Shown: positions 1-9,004 of the stretch, piece by piece
Layout: every line of letters starts with the position of its first letter
Position numbering within the stretch: the stretch's first letter is position 1
Origin: Bacteroidales bacterium
GTDB taxonomy: Bacteria; Bacteroidota; Bacteroidia; Bacteroidales; UBA10428
Reading direction: 5' to 3'
Assembly: GCA_035299085.1 (NCBI GenBank)
Contig: DATGXG010000004.1
Coordinates: 42,888 to 106,887 of the forward strand
Length of the DNA stretch: 64,000 bases
Notes under the pieces: model-generated
Seen by the model: only the letters and a program-made list of their open reading frames with translations
What the model was told of the DNA's origin: nothing
Database searches by the model: none
Made by a program: the position numbers and the translations under genes

Positions 1-225
1 GTTATCATGAACCAGGATGTTTGAAAAGCTCAGATGTTCTAATGTAAGAGAATTGATTGCACCAATGGTGACAGGCTTTTCCAGGCTCTCCAGTTTCCGG
101 TTAATTGTTTTTGCAATGAATTTCCGGGCCGGAGATGTATTGATGGAAAGGATAATAAGTATAACCAGGCCTAGTAAAATAAGAATAAAAATGCCTGTTA
201 TTTTAAGAATTTTGCGGTATAACAT
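1..225 (-). CDS. AsmA/TamB-like protein, N-terminal part only
   Basis: This reading frame enters from beyond the left edge and begins at an ATG at 225, preceded by AGGAG. The 75 visible codons give a basic N-terminus (MLYRKILK), one long hydrophobic segment at about residues 9-29 and then a start of the type SPARKFIAKTIN. That layout is typical of the inner-membrane anchor of AsmA/TamB family proteins, which span the periplasm and help move lipid or outer-membrane proteins. Only the anchor is visible, so the family assignment is an inference from the layout and could be wrong. Confidence 0.5.
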   Translation of the reverse strand, partial: MLYRKILKITGIFILILLGLVILIILSINTSPARKFIAKTINRKLESLEKPVTIGAINSLTLEHLSFSNILVHDN

Positions 226-284
226 GATGAACTCCTGTGCCTTGTTACAAGAACAAGCGCACAGGTATAAAGTTTTGCCGGCGT

Positions 285-2390
285 TTATTCAGCCGTTTTC
301 CACACCAGCACGGTACCATCCTTCCGGGCAGGAAGCGCACCGGGCCTGTCGGCTGCATAAGGCTCCCCGGTTCCGGGTGTTATACCCACATACCTGTATG
401 TTTTGAGCGACAGGAGCATACATTGGTTATACAGCATATCCTGCCACATGAAGAGGCTTGCTTCAGTTTCCTGCTTCATCAGGCGGACGTCGGCTGATAT
501 TCCTATTCCGACAACTGTCAGAAAACCCGTGCCATTCATGGCCTCGAGGGCCACTTTACCTTTTCCGCGATCATGAACCCTAAACCGGCAACCCTGACTT
601 TCAAATTCTTTCGATCCTTTTTGTTGTGAATGTAACATCCCATGCGGATTAGCCCAGACATGACTGCTATCAGCCAGGTTTGTAAGGATGATTACCTTAC
701 CCAACGGTATATTGGCCGACCTGTCGGCCATGGGTTCCTCCAGTTTAAAATCAAGGAAGTCAGCGTATCCGCCTTCCCTGTTCTCCCTGTTATAGGCAAA
801 CAGGGCGTATCTTGATCCCTGGAACGTTTTAAGCTGGTATGACATACAAACGGGATCTCCGATGGCAATGTATTTGTCTTCACCGGTACTGTAACTGAAT
901 TGTGCAAAATCATTGTCGAAATCGCCTGAGATGCGCAAACTGATTAAGCCTGTGCTCACGGCGTTTTCTATTGTCTTGTTCGTACTCTGGTCATAAAACT
1001 TAAGCACAAAACCGTTTTGCGTCCTCTCAATGCCCAGAGTAGCATAGGGAATATTCAGGATAGCAATACCGGCATAATCACCGGTTTTAAGTGCCGAAGC
1101 ATCGAGTCGGGTCGTAGCAATGGATATCGGACCTATGCCCCTTTGTGTAAGCGTATTTCTCGCCCATATGAAGTCTTTGGCAGGCAATGTATAAAAGCGC
1201 AGACTTTCTTTTTTCTTATTCAATTCCCATTTACTATCGACAGGATTATGGTTCCATTGCCACACATTGGATAAACCGGGACCTGAAAAATCATCGTTCC
1301 GCTCATATGGCGCAACCTGTTCAGAATGAGCGGCCACATTGGGTTTGGTCCATGTTCTGGGTGACCGGCCAGGGTTACCTTCGAGGCCGAAGTAAGGCCA
1401 TCCTTCTTTCCATGTTACCGGTGAAATGCAGGTAGTGCGTCCTACAGAACGGAAATCCATCATGGAGAAGCCCCACCAGTCGCCGTTCGGTAAATCCACA
1501 ATACCGCCCTGGTGAAGGGTAACTGCGCCCAGGTAATTATTTCCGGGAGGGGTAAAACCCAACGAAGCACTGGCTTCAGGTAATTGGCCAAAGCCGGCAT
1601 TCTGAGTCATCCATCCCCTTTGTGTACCCAATGTTTCCTCAGCACTTATTACAACGGTTTCAAAGGGGCCATACGGATTATCTGCTCTTGCACATTGCAT
1701 GCGCCCAACAGGGGCATAATTGGCACTGATTATATAATATTTGCCGTGAATCTTGTACATATGATGGCCTTCACCCATGTTATTCCCGGCAGGTATGATA
1801 ATGCGGTCGGTTCCTTCCACTGTGCCTGAAAAATCGGGCTTCAGTTCAACAAGGTGTACTTCATTGTAATTATAGACGGCGTATATTTTACCATCATCAT
1901 CGAATAAAACGGAAAGATCATAGATTTCTGAATTCAGCGGCCGGTGTTCCCACGGCCCTGCCGGGTTTTTGGCAGTAAACACCTGCATGCCGTGACCATT
2001 AACGTTGCTGAAAATATAGAATGTATTATTATGATATCGGATGCAGGGCGCCCAGATTCCCTGGCCATATGCTTCTTTGCCCTGTTCAAGGTTAAATTCA
2101 GGTCCCAGCGTAAACTTGTCAAAAACATAGCCCAGTAATTCCCAGTTTACAAGGTCTTTTGATCGGAGTACCGGCAAGCCCGGGACGGTATGCATTGTAG
2201 TACCGGTAAGATAGAAATCATCACCCACGCGGATCATATCCGGATCTGAAAATTCATCATAAAACAGCGGATTGGTGAAAGTTCCGTTTCCGTTGTCAGG
2301 CATCCAGGTTTGGGGATGTTTTTCTGAATTATTTTGTGCATTGAGCATTGAAACACAAAAGAGGCTAATGAACAGAATAAAAGGTTTCAT
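285..2390 (-). CDS. Secreted glycoside hydrolase family 43 with C-terminal beta-trefoil-like domain
   Basis: A secreted beta-xylosidase or arabinofuranosidase-type enzyme acting on plant or algal polysaccharide. An upstream ATG at 2423 exists, but the ATG at 2390 begins directly with a signal peptide (MKPFILFISLFCVSMLNAQ), so I chose that. The five-blade propeller motifs are visible: the general base Asp in FSDPDMIRVGDDFY, the second Asp in DLSVLFDDDGKIYAVY and the general acid Glu in MGEGHHMYKIHGKYYI. A jelly-roll (GH43 C-terminal type) domain follows, then a last stretch of about 130 residues that looks like a fascin/ricin-type beta-trefoil. The exact substrate cannot be read from the sequence. 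The gene stands alone rather than in a visible polysaccharide utilisation locus. Confidence 0.85.
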   Translation of the reverse strand: MKPFILFISLFCVSMLNAQNNSEKHPQTWMPDNGNGTFTNPLFYDEFSDPDMIRVGDDFYLTGTTMHTVPGLPVLRSKDLVNWELLGYVFDKFTLGPEFNLEQGKEAYGQGIWAPCIRYHNNTFYIFSNVNGHGMQVFTAKNPAGPWEHRPLNSEIYDLSVLFDDDGKIYAVYNYNEVHLVELKPDFSGTVEGTDRIIIPAGNNMGEGHHMYKIHGKYYIISANYAPVGRMQCARADNPYGPFETVVISAEETLGTQRGWMTQNAGFGQLPEASASLGFTPPGNNYLGAVTLHQGGIVDLPNGDWWGFSMMDFRSVGRTTCISPVTWKEGWPYFGLEGNPGRSPRTWTKPNVAAHSEQVAPYERNDDFSGPGLSNVWQWNHNPVDSKWELNKKKESLRFYTLPAKDFIWARNTLTQRGIGPISIATTRLDASALKTGDYAGIAILNIPYATLGIERTQNGFVLKFYDQSTNKTIENAVSTGLISLRISGDFDNDFAQFSYSTGEDKYIAIGDPVCMSYQLKTFQGSRYALFAYNRENREGGYADFLDFKLEEPMADRSANIPLGKVIILTNLADSSHVWANPHGMLHSQQKGSKEFESQGCRFRVHDRGKGKVALEAMNGTGFLTVVGIGISADVRLMKQETEASLFMWQDMLYNQCMLLSLKTYRYVGITPGTGEPYAADRPGALPARKDGTVLVWKTAE

Positions 2391-2408
2391 GGCAGATATT
2401 CGGGGATT

Positions 2409-4790
2409 ATGTTTACTGGACACTGGTATAAAGATAATATTTCCGGATTGGCTGACAAAAATGTCGTAATTTTATATGCTAACCCGACCTGCCCGATGAG
2501 AAGAGATAATATTGATATCAGCGATCTTACTAAAGCTGAGGAAGCTCTCAGACAAACCGAAATGAGCGCCAATCTGCTTGTAAAATATGCCCCTATAGGT
2601 ATATATGTTGTGGATTTCACTGTGCCTCGGTTTTTGTCGGTCAATGATACCATGTGTGAAATCAGCGGATACAGCAGGGAGGAACTATTATCCATGAATC
2701 CGTTTGAATTGCTTGATCACCAGGGTTCTTTACAATTCCGTCAAAGAATAGCCAAGATTCTCGCCGGCGAAGACATTGATGAAAGTGTTGAGTACAGGGT
2801 GCGAATGAAGGATGGCAGTGAAAGGTGGGCTGTTCTGAATTTGAGGATTATTACAGATCAAGGAAAACCCACAAAAGGACTGGTTATCGCCCATGATATT
2901 ACAGAACGGAAAAAGGCTGATGAGGCATTGAAGCAAAGCCAGAAAACCTTTTCGGAATTGATTGAAAGAGCTCCGTTCGGAATTTATGTCATTGACTCGG
3001 AATTCCGTATTGCCCACATGAACGCCAGTTCGCAAAACGGTGCCTTCCGCAATGTACGGCCGATAATTGGCCGACCGTTTAATGAGGCCATGCACATTTT
3101 GTGGCCTGACGAGGTGGCGGAAGAAATCATCGGACATTTCCGGCACACATTGGATACAGGGGAATCCTATTATTCGCCCCGGTTCGTAAGTAACCGCCTG
3201 GATGAAGCACAGCTCGAATCGTACGAATGGGAATTGCACCGCATGACACTAGCTGATGGAAATTTTGGTGTAATCTGTTATTATTTTGATTCAACTAACC
3301 TGAGGGTGGCTGAAAATGCGTTGCGTATTAGTGAGGAAAACCTCAAACGAGCGCAGAATGTAGGCAAAATAGGTAGCTGGAGGCTTGATGTGCAGAAAAA
3401 TGAGCTTGTGTGGTCAGATGAGAATTACAGGATATTCGGAGCTAAAAAAGGAAGCCCGCAAACCTATGAAAGTTTTCTTGCCATCATTCATCTGGAAGAT
3501 CGAGAATATGTCGACCGGAAATGGAGATTTGCCATGTTGGGCGAAGACTACGATATTGAACATCGCATTGTGGTGAATGGAAATGTAAAATGGGTCCGGG
3601 AAAAAGCTTTTCTTGAATTTGATGAAAAAGGAAACCTTGTAGCAGGTTTCGGTATTACGCAGGATATTACAGACAAAAAGAATGCAGAATATGAGCTTGA
3701 AAAATCAAGGCTGAAGCTTGAAATGGCGCTTGAAAACGCCAATATCGGGCTATGGGAATGGAATCTGAAAACCAATGATGTGATATGGGATGAGCGGTCT
3801 GAAAAAATGTTCGGCCTAATACCCGGCGCTTATGAAAAGAAACACAGTTACTTTGAGAAACTGGTACATGAAGAGGATATCGGTCATGTGAGAAAAGCAA
3901 TAAGTGAAACGGTAAAAAACGGCGCTCCATTTGAGGTTATATTCAGGACAAAACCTGTTAACGGAAAAGTAAAATATATCAGTTCAAAAGCTCTTATACA
4001 CAAAGATGAGGAAGGGAATATATCCGGTTTAACAGGAGTTAATTTTGACATTACGGACCTAAAGGAAGGAACCGAACGGCTGATTTCAAAACTTAATGAA
4101 GATCTGCTTCGATCAAATAAGGAACTTGAAAACTTTGCCTACATCACCTCTCATGATTTGCAGGAACCATTAAGGATGGTTTCCAGTTTTACGCAGTTGC
4201 TTGCACGTAATTACGGTGACAAGCTCGATGACAGGGCAAAAGAGTATATTGAATTTGCTGTTGAAGGAGCAAAGCGCATGTATGACCTTATAAACGGGTT
4301 GCTGGCTTACTCCAGGATTAGCAGGAAAGAAATTTCATTGGCCGATGTGGATTTGAATGATACGATTAAGACGGTAATGGCTAATCTGGCTCTTGTAATT
4401 AAAGAGAAAAACTGCGATATACAGGTGAATCGACTTCCCCATGTTAAAGCTGATCGTAACCAGATGATCCAGCTCTTTCAGAATCTGATTTCCAACGGAA
4501 TCAAGTTCAGTAAAAGCAGTCCCAGGATTTACGTTGAATCACGCTCCGAAAAAACAAGATATGTATTCTCGGTGAGAGATGAAGGAATCGGGATTGAGCC
4601 GCAGTATTTTGAACGGATATTCCAGATTTTTAAAAGGCTTATGCCAAGGGAGGAATATGAAGGCACCGGCATCGGGCTGTCAATATGCAAAAGGATTGTT
4701 GAAAATCACGGAGGTGAAATATGGGTAGAATCCGAGCCGGGCAAGGGATCAGCGTTTTATTTCACCATTCCGGTAGTTCATAAAGCATGA
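2409..4790 (+). CDS. Multi-PAS hybrid-free sensor histidine kinase
   Basis: A soluble sensor kinase with four PAS/PAC repeats in series, seen as four recurrences of the pattern ending in ITxITDxKxAE or DITERKKADE, near residues 50-165, 180-305, 315-430 and 440-555. The HisKA H-box is SHDLQEPLRM with the phospho-accepting His at about residue 582. The ATPase motifs are NLISNGIKF, RDEGIGI and GTGIGLSICKRI. No membrane segment and no receiver domain are present, so its partner regulator is elsewhere. The first 29 codons are not PAS-like, and an ATG at 2496 (MRRDN) is a credible alternative start. The 5' end lies only 18 bp from the divergent GH43 gene. Confidence 0.85.
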   Translation: MFTGHWYKDNISGLADKNVVILYANPTCPMRRDNIDISDLTKAEEALRQTEMSANLLVKYAPIGIYVVDFTVPRFLSVNDTMCEISGYSREELLSMNPFELLDHQGSLQFRQRIAKILAGEDIDESVEYRVRMKDGSERWAVLNLRIITDQGKPTKGLVIAHDITERKKADEALKQSQKTFSELIERAPFGIYVIDSEFRIAHMNASSQNGAFRNVRPIIGRPFNEAMHILWPDEVAEEIIGHFRHTLDTGESYYSPRFVSNRLDEAQLESYEWELHRMTLADGNFGVICYYFDSTNLRVAENALRISEENLKRAQNVGKIGSWRLDVQKNELVWSDENYRIFGAKKGSPQTYESFLAIIHLEDREYVDRKWRFAMLGEDYDIEHRIVVNGNVKWVREKAFLEFDEKGNLVAGFGITQDITDKKNAEYELEKSRLKLEMALENANIGLWEWNLKTNDVIWDERSEKMFGLIPGAYEKKHSYFEKLVHEEDIGHVRKAISETVKNGAPFEVIFRTKPVNGKVKYISSKALIHKDEEGNISGLTGVNFDITDLKEGTERLISKLNEDLLRSNKELENFAYITSHDLQEPLRMVSSFTQLLARNYGDKLDDRAKEYIEFAVEGAKRMYDLINGLLAYSRISRKEISLADVDLNDTIKTVMANLALVIKEKNCDIQVNRLPHVKADRNQMIQLFQNLISNGIKFSKSSPRIYVESRSEKTRYVFSVRDEGIGIEPQYFERIFQIFKRLMPREEYEGTGIGLSICKRIVENHGGEIWVESEPGKGSAFYFTIPVVHKA

Positions 4791-4856
4791 CGATCATCTA
4801 TGAATCAAATCTGCAATAGCTGGTTACAAAGAATAAAACAAAATTTCAAAAATAAT

Positions 4857-4887
4857 TTTGTCAATTTGAAAATGCGGTTTATATTTG
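4857..4887 (+). promoter_or_regulatory. Bacteroidetes-type promoter of tRNA-Val(UAC)
   Basis: A textbook Bacteroidetes housekeeping promoter: TTTG at 4857-4860, 19 bp spacer, TATATTTG at 4880-4887. The tRNA starts 28 bp further on. It is the clearest promoter in the window and supports the phylum call. Confidence 0.85.
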
Positions 4888-4915
4888 CACCTCCTTAATG
4901 AAAGGGAATAATAAA

Positions 4916-4990
4916 GGGAGCTTAGCTCAGTTGGTTCAGAGCATCTGCCTTACAAGCAGAGGGTCGATGGTTCGAATCCATCAGTTCCCA
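4916..4990 (+). tRNA. tRNA-Val (anticodon UAC)
   Basis: A full cloverleaf can be folded: acceptor GGGAGCT pairs with AGTTCCC, D-arm TTAGCTCAGTTGGTTCAGAGC, anticodon stem TCTGC/GCAGA around loop CTTACAA (anticodon TAC), and T-arm with GGTTCGAATCC. Discriminator A at 4990. CCA is not encoded. Confidence 0.95.
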
Positions 4991-4991
4991 C

Positions 4992-5023
4992 AAAGGGTTT
5001 GAAGAAATTCAAACCCTTTTTTA
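4992..5023 (+). terminator. Rho-independent terminator after tRNA-Val
   Basis: Perfect 12-bp stem AAAGGGTTTGAA / TTCAAACCCTTT around a GAAA loop, followed by a T-run. It closes the single-gene tRNA transcript. Confidence 0.85.
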
Positions 5024-5052
5024 TTTGAATCCCGATCATTTTTCGTATCTTG
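5024..5052 (+). promoter_or_regulatory. Candidate promoter for the kinase at 5090
   Basis: TTTG at 5024-5027, 18-bp spacer, then TATCTTG at 5046-5052, which is one base short of the consensus TAnnTTTG. The predicted transcript would start about 30 nt before the kinase ATG. It overlaps the tail of the tRNA terminator. Confidence 0.45.
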
Positions 5053-5089
5053 TTGCGAATTAATTGGTTTCGAGCCCAAAACCAACCCT

Positions 5090-6877
5090 ATGAGCAACAT
5101 TAACGAAATTTTCATTTCTGAAACCGATTTCAGGGCAAGATATCAATATACAGACAAAGATCTGCTGGGAGAAGGAGGTTTTGCGCAGGTATATAAAGCC
5201 TTTGACAAACAATTCCAGGAATATGTAGCACTCAAGTTTTACAGCAAGGGTGACCAGGGAAAATATGATGTGCTGCATGAAATGAAAGATACCCGCAGGT
5301 ACTCCCATCCAAACATCATTCGTATCCATGACGCCTATGTGGTACGTTTTGAACATACCGGAGGTTATTCCTACATTCAGGTAGGTATCCTGGAATATGC
5401 AAACGGAGGAAATCTTCGTGACTTCATTCAATCACAGCCAACTGAAAAAGCCTTTGCACAGGTCTTAACAGGGATACTCAGGGGACTTGAATACCTTCAT
5501 GAAGACAAGAAACTGATTCATCGCGATTTAAGTCCCGAGAACATTCTAATGTATCGTGACGGTGATATATGGATTCCTAAAATTGCAGATTTCGGAATCT
5601 CAAAAAAAATTGATTTATCACAGGAAGCAAATAATCAGAATAAGTCCACCCAGCTTCTTGGAAAAGTGGATTACATGGCCCCGGAACAGTTTTACCCTGA
5701 GAAATACGGTATTGAAAAAAGGATCAGCACCAATGTCGATTTATGGGCCTTTGGTATAATTCTCTATGAGCTTTTTCTGCAGAAATTGCCTTTCAGCCAT
5801 AGTCAGGCTGATAGCCCTATGACCTTGATTCAATCGATCGTAAGTGATCCGGTTGAACATTCAGAGCAGATTCCGGAACCATACAGGACAATAATCAGGC
5901 GGTGCCTTGAAAAGAAGGCGGCCAGCCGGTTTCAACATGCATCTGAGATTATAACCCTGTTGCAGGCTTTCCTTCAAAAAAATTCCGGATCGCAAAAGAT
6001 GCAGACGCATGCGATCCGAACCATGGAAATTACAACGCTTGAAAAAAGGAAAAAGGGATATATAAAACCAATGATCGGTGCAGGTCTTGTGATTGTCAGT
6101 ATTCTACTATACTTCATTTTCAGATCGGACCCTGATCCTCTTCCTCCTACCCCACCGGTTCCTTCTAAGCCCGATGTGTCCACCATAATAAGGCAATTTA
6201 ATACATTATTAGCCGAATCTAAATACACCGAACTTATTAGCATTTACGACTCTCTTGAGGATGGTCTGAAAAAAAACACTGCCATTCTGAGAAAATACAA
6301 TTTCAGTTATCAGATCCTCAGGTCAGATACCCTGATTAGTATTGCCAATGAATTATTTGATAAAAAACAATATGCACAGGCACAAAACCAATATCTTAAA
6401 ATTATTGCATTAGAAAATTTACGTGACCGCAAATTTGTGCAACACCGGATCGACACAATTTATTCCATAATTAAAGTTGAACCGGCAAAACCTCCGAAAC
6501 TATTCTCTGCCGGAGTATATTACCGGAATCAGCTAAATATGGATAAAAGTAAAAATGATGCTCTTTCATTTGTAAGTGTTGAAATAACGAATTCAGCAAC
6601 CATAATTACACTCAGGCTGAAAGCCGGGGAAAGTCTCTATTTCAGCAGCCCTGGTAATGACGGTTCATTCTACATAGCTTATGGAAACCACAGGCTTACT
6701 TTAACAGATATTTCGGGGGTAAAAACCGGTTCTTTTGTTATTGAGGAATCAGATCGAATTGTCCGGCTTCATTTCAGAAAATTAGACCCTGTCGAAAGTT
6801 TCAGTTTGATTAACGGGAATACACAATTTCACAAAGATTATACTGCCATTGATTTTACGAATATTAAGCTGAAATAA
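5090..6877 (+). CDS. Membrane Ser/Thr protein kinase with periplasmic TPR-like and beta-rich region
   Basis: A eukaryotic-type kinase: glycine loop LGEGGFAQVY (26-35), ATP-binding Lys49 in VALKF, catalytic loop HRDLSPEN (144-151), DFG at 167-169 and MAPEQF at about 196. All catalytic residues are present, so it should be active. One transmembrane helix lies at about 326-344, followed by a Pro-rich stretch. The next 230 residues should be periplasmic and hold a helical TPR-like region (FDKKQYAQAQNQYLKI) and then a beta-rich end. This is the architecture of PpkA/PknB-like receptors: external sensing and internal phosphorylation. It opens the AT-rich block upstream of the injector operon and may feed the FHA proteins at 22.6-28.7 kb; that link is inferred from position. 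Confidence 0.85.
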   Translation: MSNINEIFISETDFRARYQYTDKDLLGEGGFAQVYKAFDKQFQEYVALKFYSKGDQGKYDVLHEMKDTRRYSHPNIIRIHDAYVVRFEHTGGYSYIQVGILEYANGGNLRDFIQSQPTEKAFAQVLTGILRGLEYLHEDKKLIHRDLSPENILMYRDGDIWIPKIADFGISKKIDLSQEANNQNKSTQLLGKVDYMAPEQFYPEKYGIEKRISTNVDLWAFGIILYELFLQKLPFSHSQADSPMTLIQSIVSDPVEHSEQIPEPYRTIIRRCLEKKAASRFQHASEIITLLQAFLQKNSGSQKMQTHAIRTMEITTLEKRKKGYIKPMIGAGLVIVSILLYFIFRSDPDPLPPTPPVPSKPDVSTIIRQFNTLLAESKYTELISIYDSLEDGLKKNTAILRKYNFSYQILRSDTLISIANELFDKKQYAQAQNQYLKIIALENLRDRKFVQHRIDTIYSIIKVEPAKPPKLFSAGVYYRNQLNMDKSKNDALSFVSVEITNSATIITLRLKAGESLYFSSPGNDGSFYIAYGNHRLTLTDISGVKTGSFVIEESDRIVRLHFRKLDPVESFSLINGNTQFHKDYTAIDFTNIKLK

Positions 6878-7058
6878 AGAAAGTTAAATTTTGATTTTAG
6901 AATAGTTTGTTATAGATTTGATCTAACGTTTCCTAAGAATTACCGTCCTGTTTGTTCTGTTCAGGCCGATATTGCATTTGCTGACGGTAAGCCCTTATTC
7001 TTTTTCGATTACACTGGGTTTTTGTATTTCTTGATTACTAATTTTTATTTATCAAGAT

Positions 7059-7958
7059 ATGAAAGGCTTAATTTTCCCTTTTATCATCACGCTTGTTGCA
7101 TTGCATTCGTGTGAACCCGAATTAGTTGTTACAAAATTGCCTGTAGCAAGCTTCAGTTCGCAAAAATTTGTGACTCTGGGTAATTCAGTAACTTTTAAGG
7201 ATAATTCCAGCAATAATCCGAGTGTTTGGTTCTGGGATTTTGGAGATAACACATTTAGTAATTTACAAAATCCTGAACACACTTATCTAAATCCAGGTGT
7301 TTATACTGTGAAACTAACCATATTAAATAATGCGGGAATTGATTCAATTAGAAAATCAAATTTGATTCATATTGGATTGGTTGATGTTGACAGTAATTTT
7401 TATCAAGTAGTAAAGATTGGTACTCAATACTGGTCGGCTGAAAATTTAAAAGTAACCAGACTTAATAATGGTGAGCCTATAGATTATCTGGTTGATAAAG
7501 AATCCTGGGGAAACCATTCTACTTCTGCCTATTGCTGGTATAACGACGATCCGGCGAATTCAAATCCTTATGGTGCGTTATATAATGGCTATGCTATGAA
7601 TACAGATAAATTATGTCCTGATGGCTGGATAGTTCCGGACTTTAATAATGTGCAAACTTTATTTGATTTTCTCGGAGGATATGGGATATCAGGAGGTAAA
7701 TTAAAAGCAGTGAGTCCTTTATGGAATTCTTCGACAACTACACCCACCAATGTAACAGGTTTTAGTGCTATGCCTTCCGGAAAACGTAATCCTTCAGGAG
7801 ATGGTTATTTAGAAATGGGAGGATATGCCTATATCTGGATGAAAAAGATTCCCAGTAACAATTATAATTGCATTCAGCTTTTGTATAATAGTAATGAAGC
7901 CTTATATAAATCATTTGTTTTGACCTATGGTTTTTCAGTTCGGTGTATTAAGCAATAA
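7059..7958 (+). CDS. PKD-FISUMP domain lipoprotein
   Basis: An exported lipoprotein with a lipobox ending in LHSC (Cys18). A PKD domain follows at about residues 28-105 (VWFWDFGDNTFSN, PEHTYLNPGVYTVKL). The rest matches the FISUMP (Fibrobacter succinogenes major paralogous) domain: VKIGTQYWSAENLKVTRLNNGEPI, CPDGWIVPDFNNVQTLFDFLGGYG, and the closing GFSVRCIKQ. FISUMP proteins are abundant surface proteins of unknown function in Bacteroidetes. The base composition is clearly more AT-rich than the injector operon. The gene lies 180 bp after the kinase. Confidence 0.8.
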   Translation: MKGLIFPFIITLVALHSCEPELVVTKLPVASFSSQKFVTLGNSVTFKDNSSNNPSVWFWDFGDNTFSNLQNPEHTYLNPGVYTVKLTILNNAGIDSIRKSNLIHIGLVDVDSNFYQVVKIGTQYWSAENLKVTRLNNGEPIDYLVDKESWGNHSTSAYCWYNDDPANSNPYGALYNGYAMNTDKLCPDGWIVPDFNNVQTLFDFLGGYGISGGKLKAVSPLWNSSTTTPTNVTGFSAMPSGKRNPSGDGYLEMGGYAYIWMKKIPSNNYNCIQLLYNSNEALYKSFVLTYGFSVRCIKQ

Positions 7959-8007
7959 AAACATGTTATTCAATTTATGATTTTTAAATTGTAAAAAATT
8001 CATTTAA

Positions 8008-8829
8008 ATGAAAAGGAATATAGTTCTTTTTATTCTTTTAGTTTTGTATATTCCTCAGTCATTCTGTCAAACCATTGAGAATATTGACTGGAATATCAAG
8101 GATAAGAAAGTTGAAATCAGATATGACCTGGCAAGCAATTCGAAGGAAAAAATCTATAAGATTGAAATATACGTTAGCCTGGATAGCGGTGCTACCTTCA
8201 AAAAACAGGAATTGAAATTTGTAACAGGTGATGTTGGCAAAGATGTTAAGCCGGGTAAAGAGAAGAAAGTGATCTGGGATTTGTCAAAGGAATTTCCTTC
8301 TTTCAAGGAAGGGGATGCGGTTTTTGAGATTAAAGCAATTGAAGAAATAAACAAAGAAAAAAACAGGGAACTATTTATTGGATATAAGGGATCGCATACT
8401 GCGCCATTCGGATTAATCGCCGGAATATCCGGAAATCCCGGACTATATATTTCAGCAAGATGCAATTCCAATGTCTTAACAAAGTCAGATTTATCTGTTG
8501 AGAATTACTTACCACCAAATGGATGGTTTTTTCTGCCAAATGAAACTGAACGTAAGCGATTATCGGTAACTGCCGGCTTGCATCTGAAGCTTTCAAATTC
8601 CTTTTATGTGCAGCCGGGAGCAGGTCTTGCTTATCATGGTGCATTGTGGCATATGACCAACTCAGATAATGATACTGAATGGGTAACTCTAAGGGAAGAT
8701 TCATTTTTAGCTTTTGAGGCTGAAGTTTCAGCTCTTTACAGGATAAAGCAGTTTTATCTTTCAGGCGGAATATCCTTGTACAAATTTAAATATGCTGATG
8801 TGACTTTCGGAATCGCCTATACATTTTAA
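8008..8829 (+). CDS. Exported protein with N-terminal beta-sandwich and C-terminal barrel-like strands
   Basis: Signal peptide MKRNIVLFILLVLYIPQSFCQ. The first half (residues 22-115) resembles a fibronectin-like module common in Bacteroidetes envelope proteins (IENIDWNIKDKKVEIRYDL, IYVSLDSGATF, KVIWDLSKEFP). The second half has alternating amphipathic strands and ends in an aromatic residue (FGIAYTF), as expected for a small outer-membrane beta-barrel. The function is not known. It follows the FISUMP lipoprotein by 49 bp, so the two are probably co-transcribed. Confidence 0.6.
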   Translation: MKRNIVLFILLVLYIPQSFCQTIENIDWNIKDKKVEIRYDLASNSKEKIYKIEIYVSLDSGATFKKQELKFVTGDVGKDVKPGKEKKVIWDLSKEFPSFKEGDAVFEIKAIEEINKEKNRELFIGYKGSHTAPFGLIAGISGNPGLYISARCNSNVLTKSDLSVENYLPPNGWFFLPNETERKRLSVTAGLHLKLSNSFYVQPGAGLAYHGALWHMTNSDNDTEWVTLREDSFLAFEAEVSALYRIKQFYLSGGISLYKFKYADVTFGIAYTF

Positions 8830-8850
8830 TGTCCGGAAATATTCTGCAGA

Positions 8851-8940
8851 ATGAGAAAGAAATTTTTGATTGCAGCATTAGGGGTATTGTCCGCTTGTGC
8901 ACCTGAATTGGAAGTTCCTGGGATTTCTGAAGAAACCTGA
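8851..8940 (+). pseudogene. 29-codon lipoprotein leader, probable gene remnant
   Basis: A short frame starts at ATG 8851 with a basic N-terminus (MRKKF), a hydrophobic core and a lipobox ending LSAC, then APELEVPGISEET and stop. The end of the leader (SACAPELEV) matches that of the FISUMP lipoprotein at 7059 (HSCEPELVV). I read it as the leftover 5' end of a second copy of that gene. A genuine micro-lipoprotein cannot be excluded. Confidence 0.4.
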
Positions 8941-9004
8941 GAAACCGGATACAATCCTCCTGTTATGGGTTTTTCTGTCCGATTATAAAGGAATAATCCT
9001 GTTT

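Noticed and set aside
1..5090. Polysaccharide utilisation locus around the GH43 gene
   Set aside because: No SusC/SusD-like pair, sensor hybrid kinase or further glycosidases are present within view.
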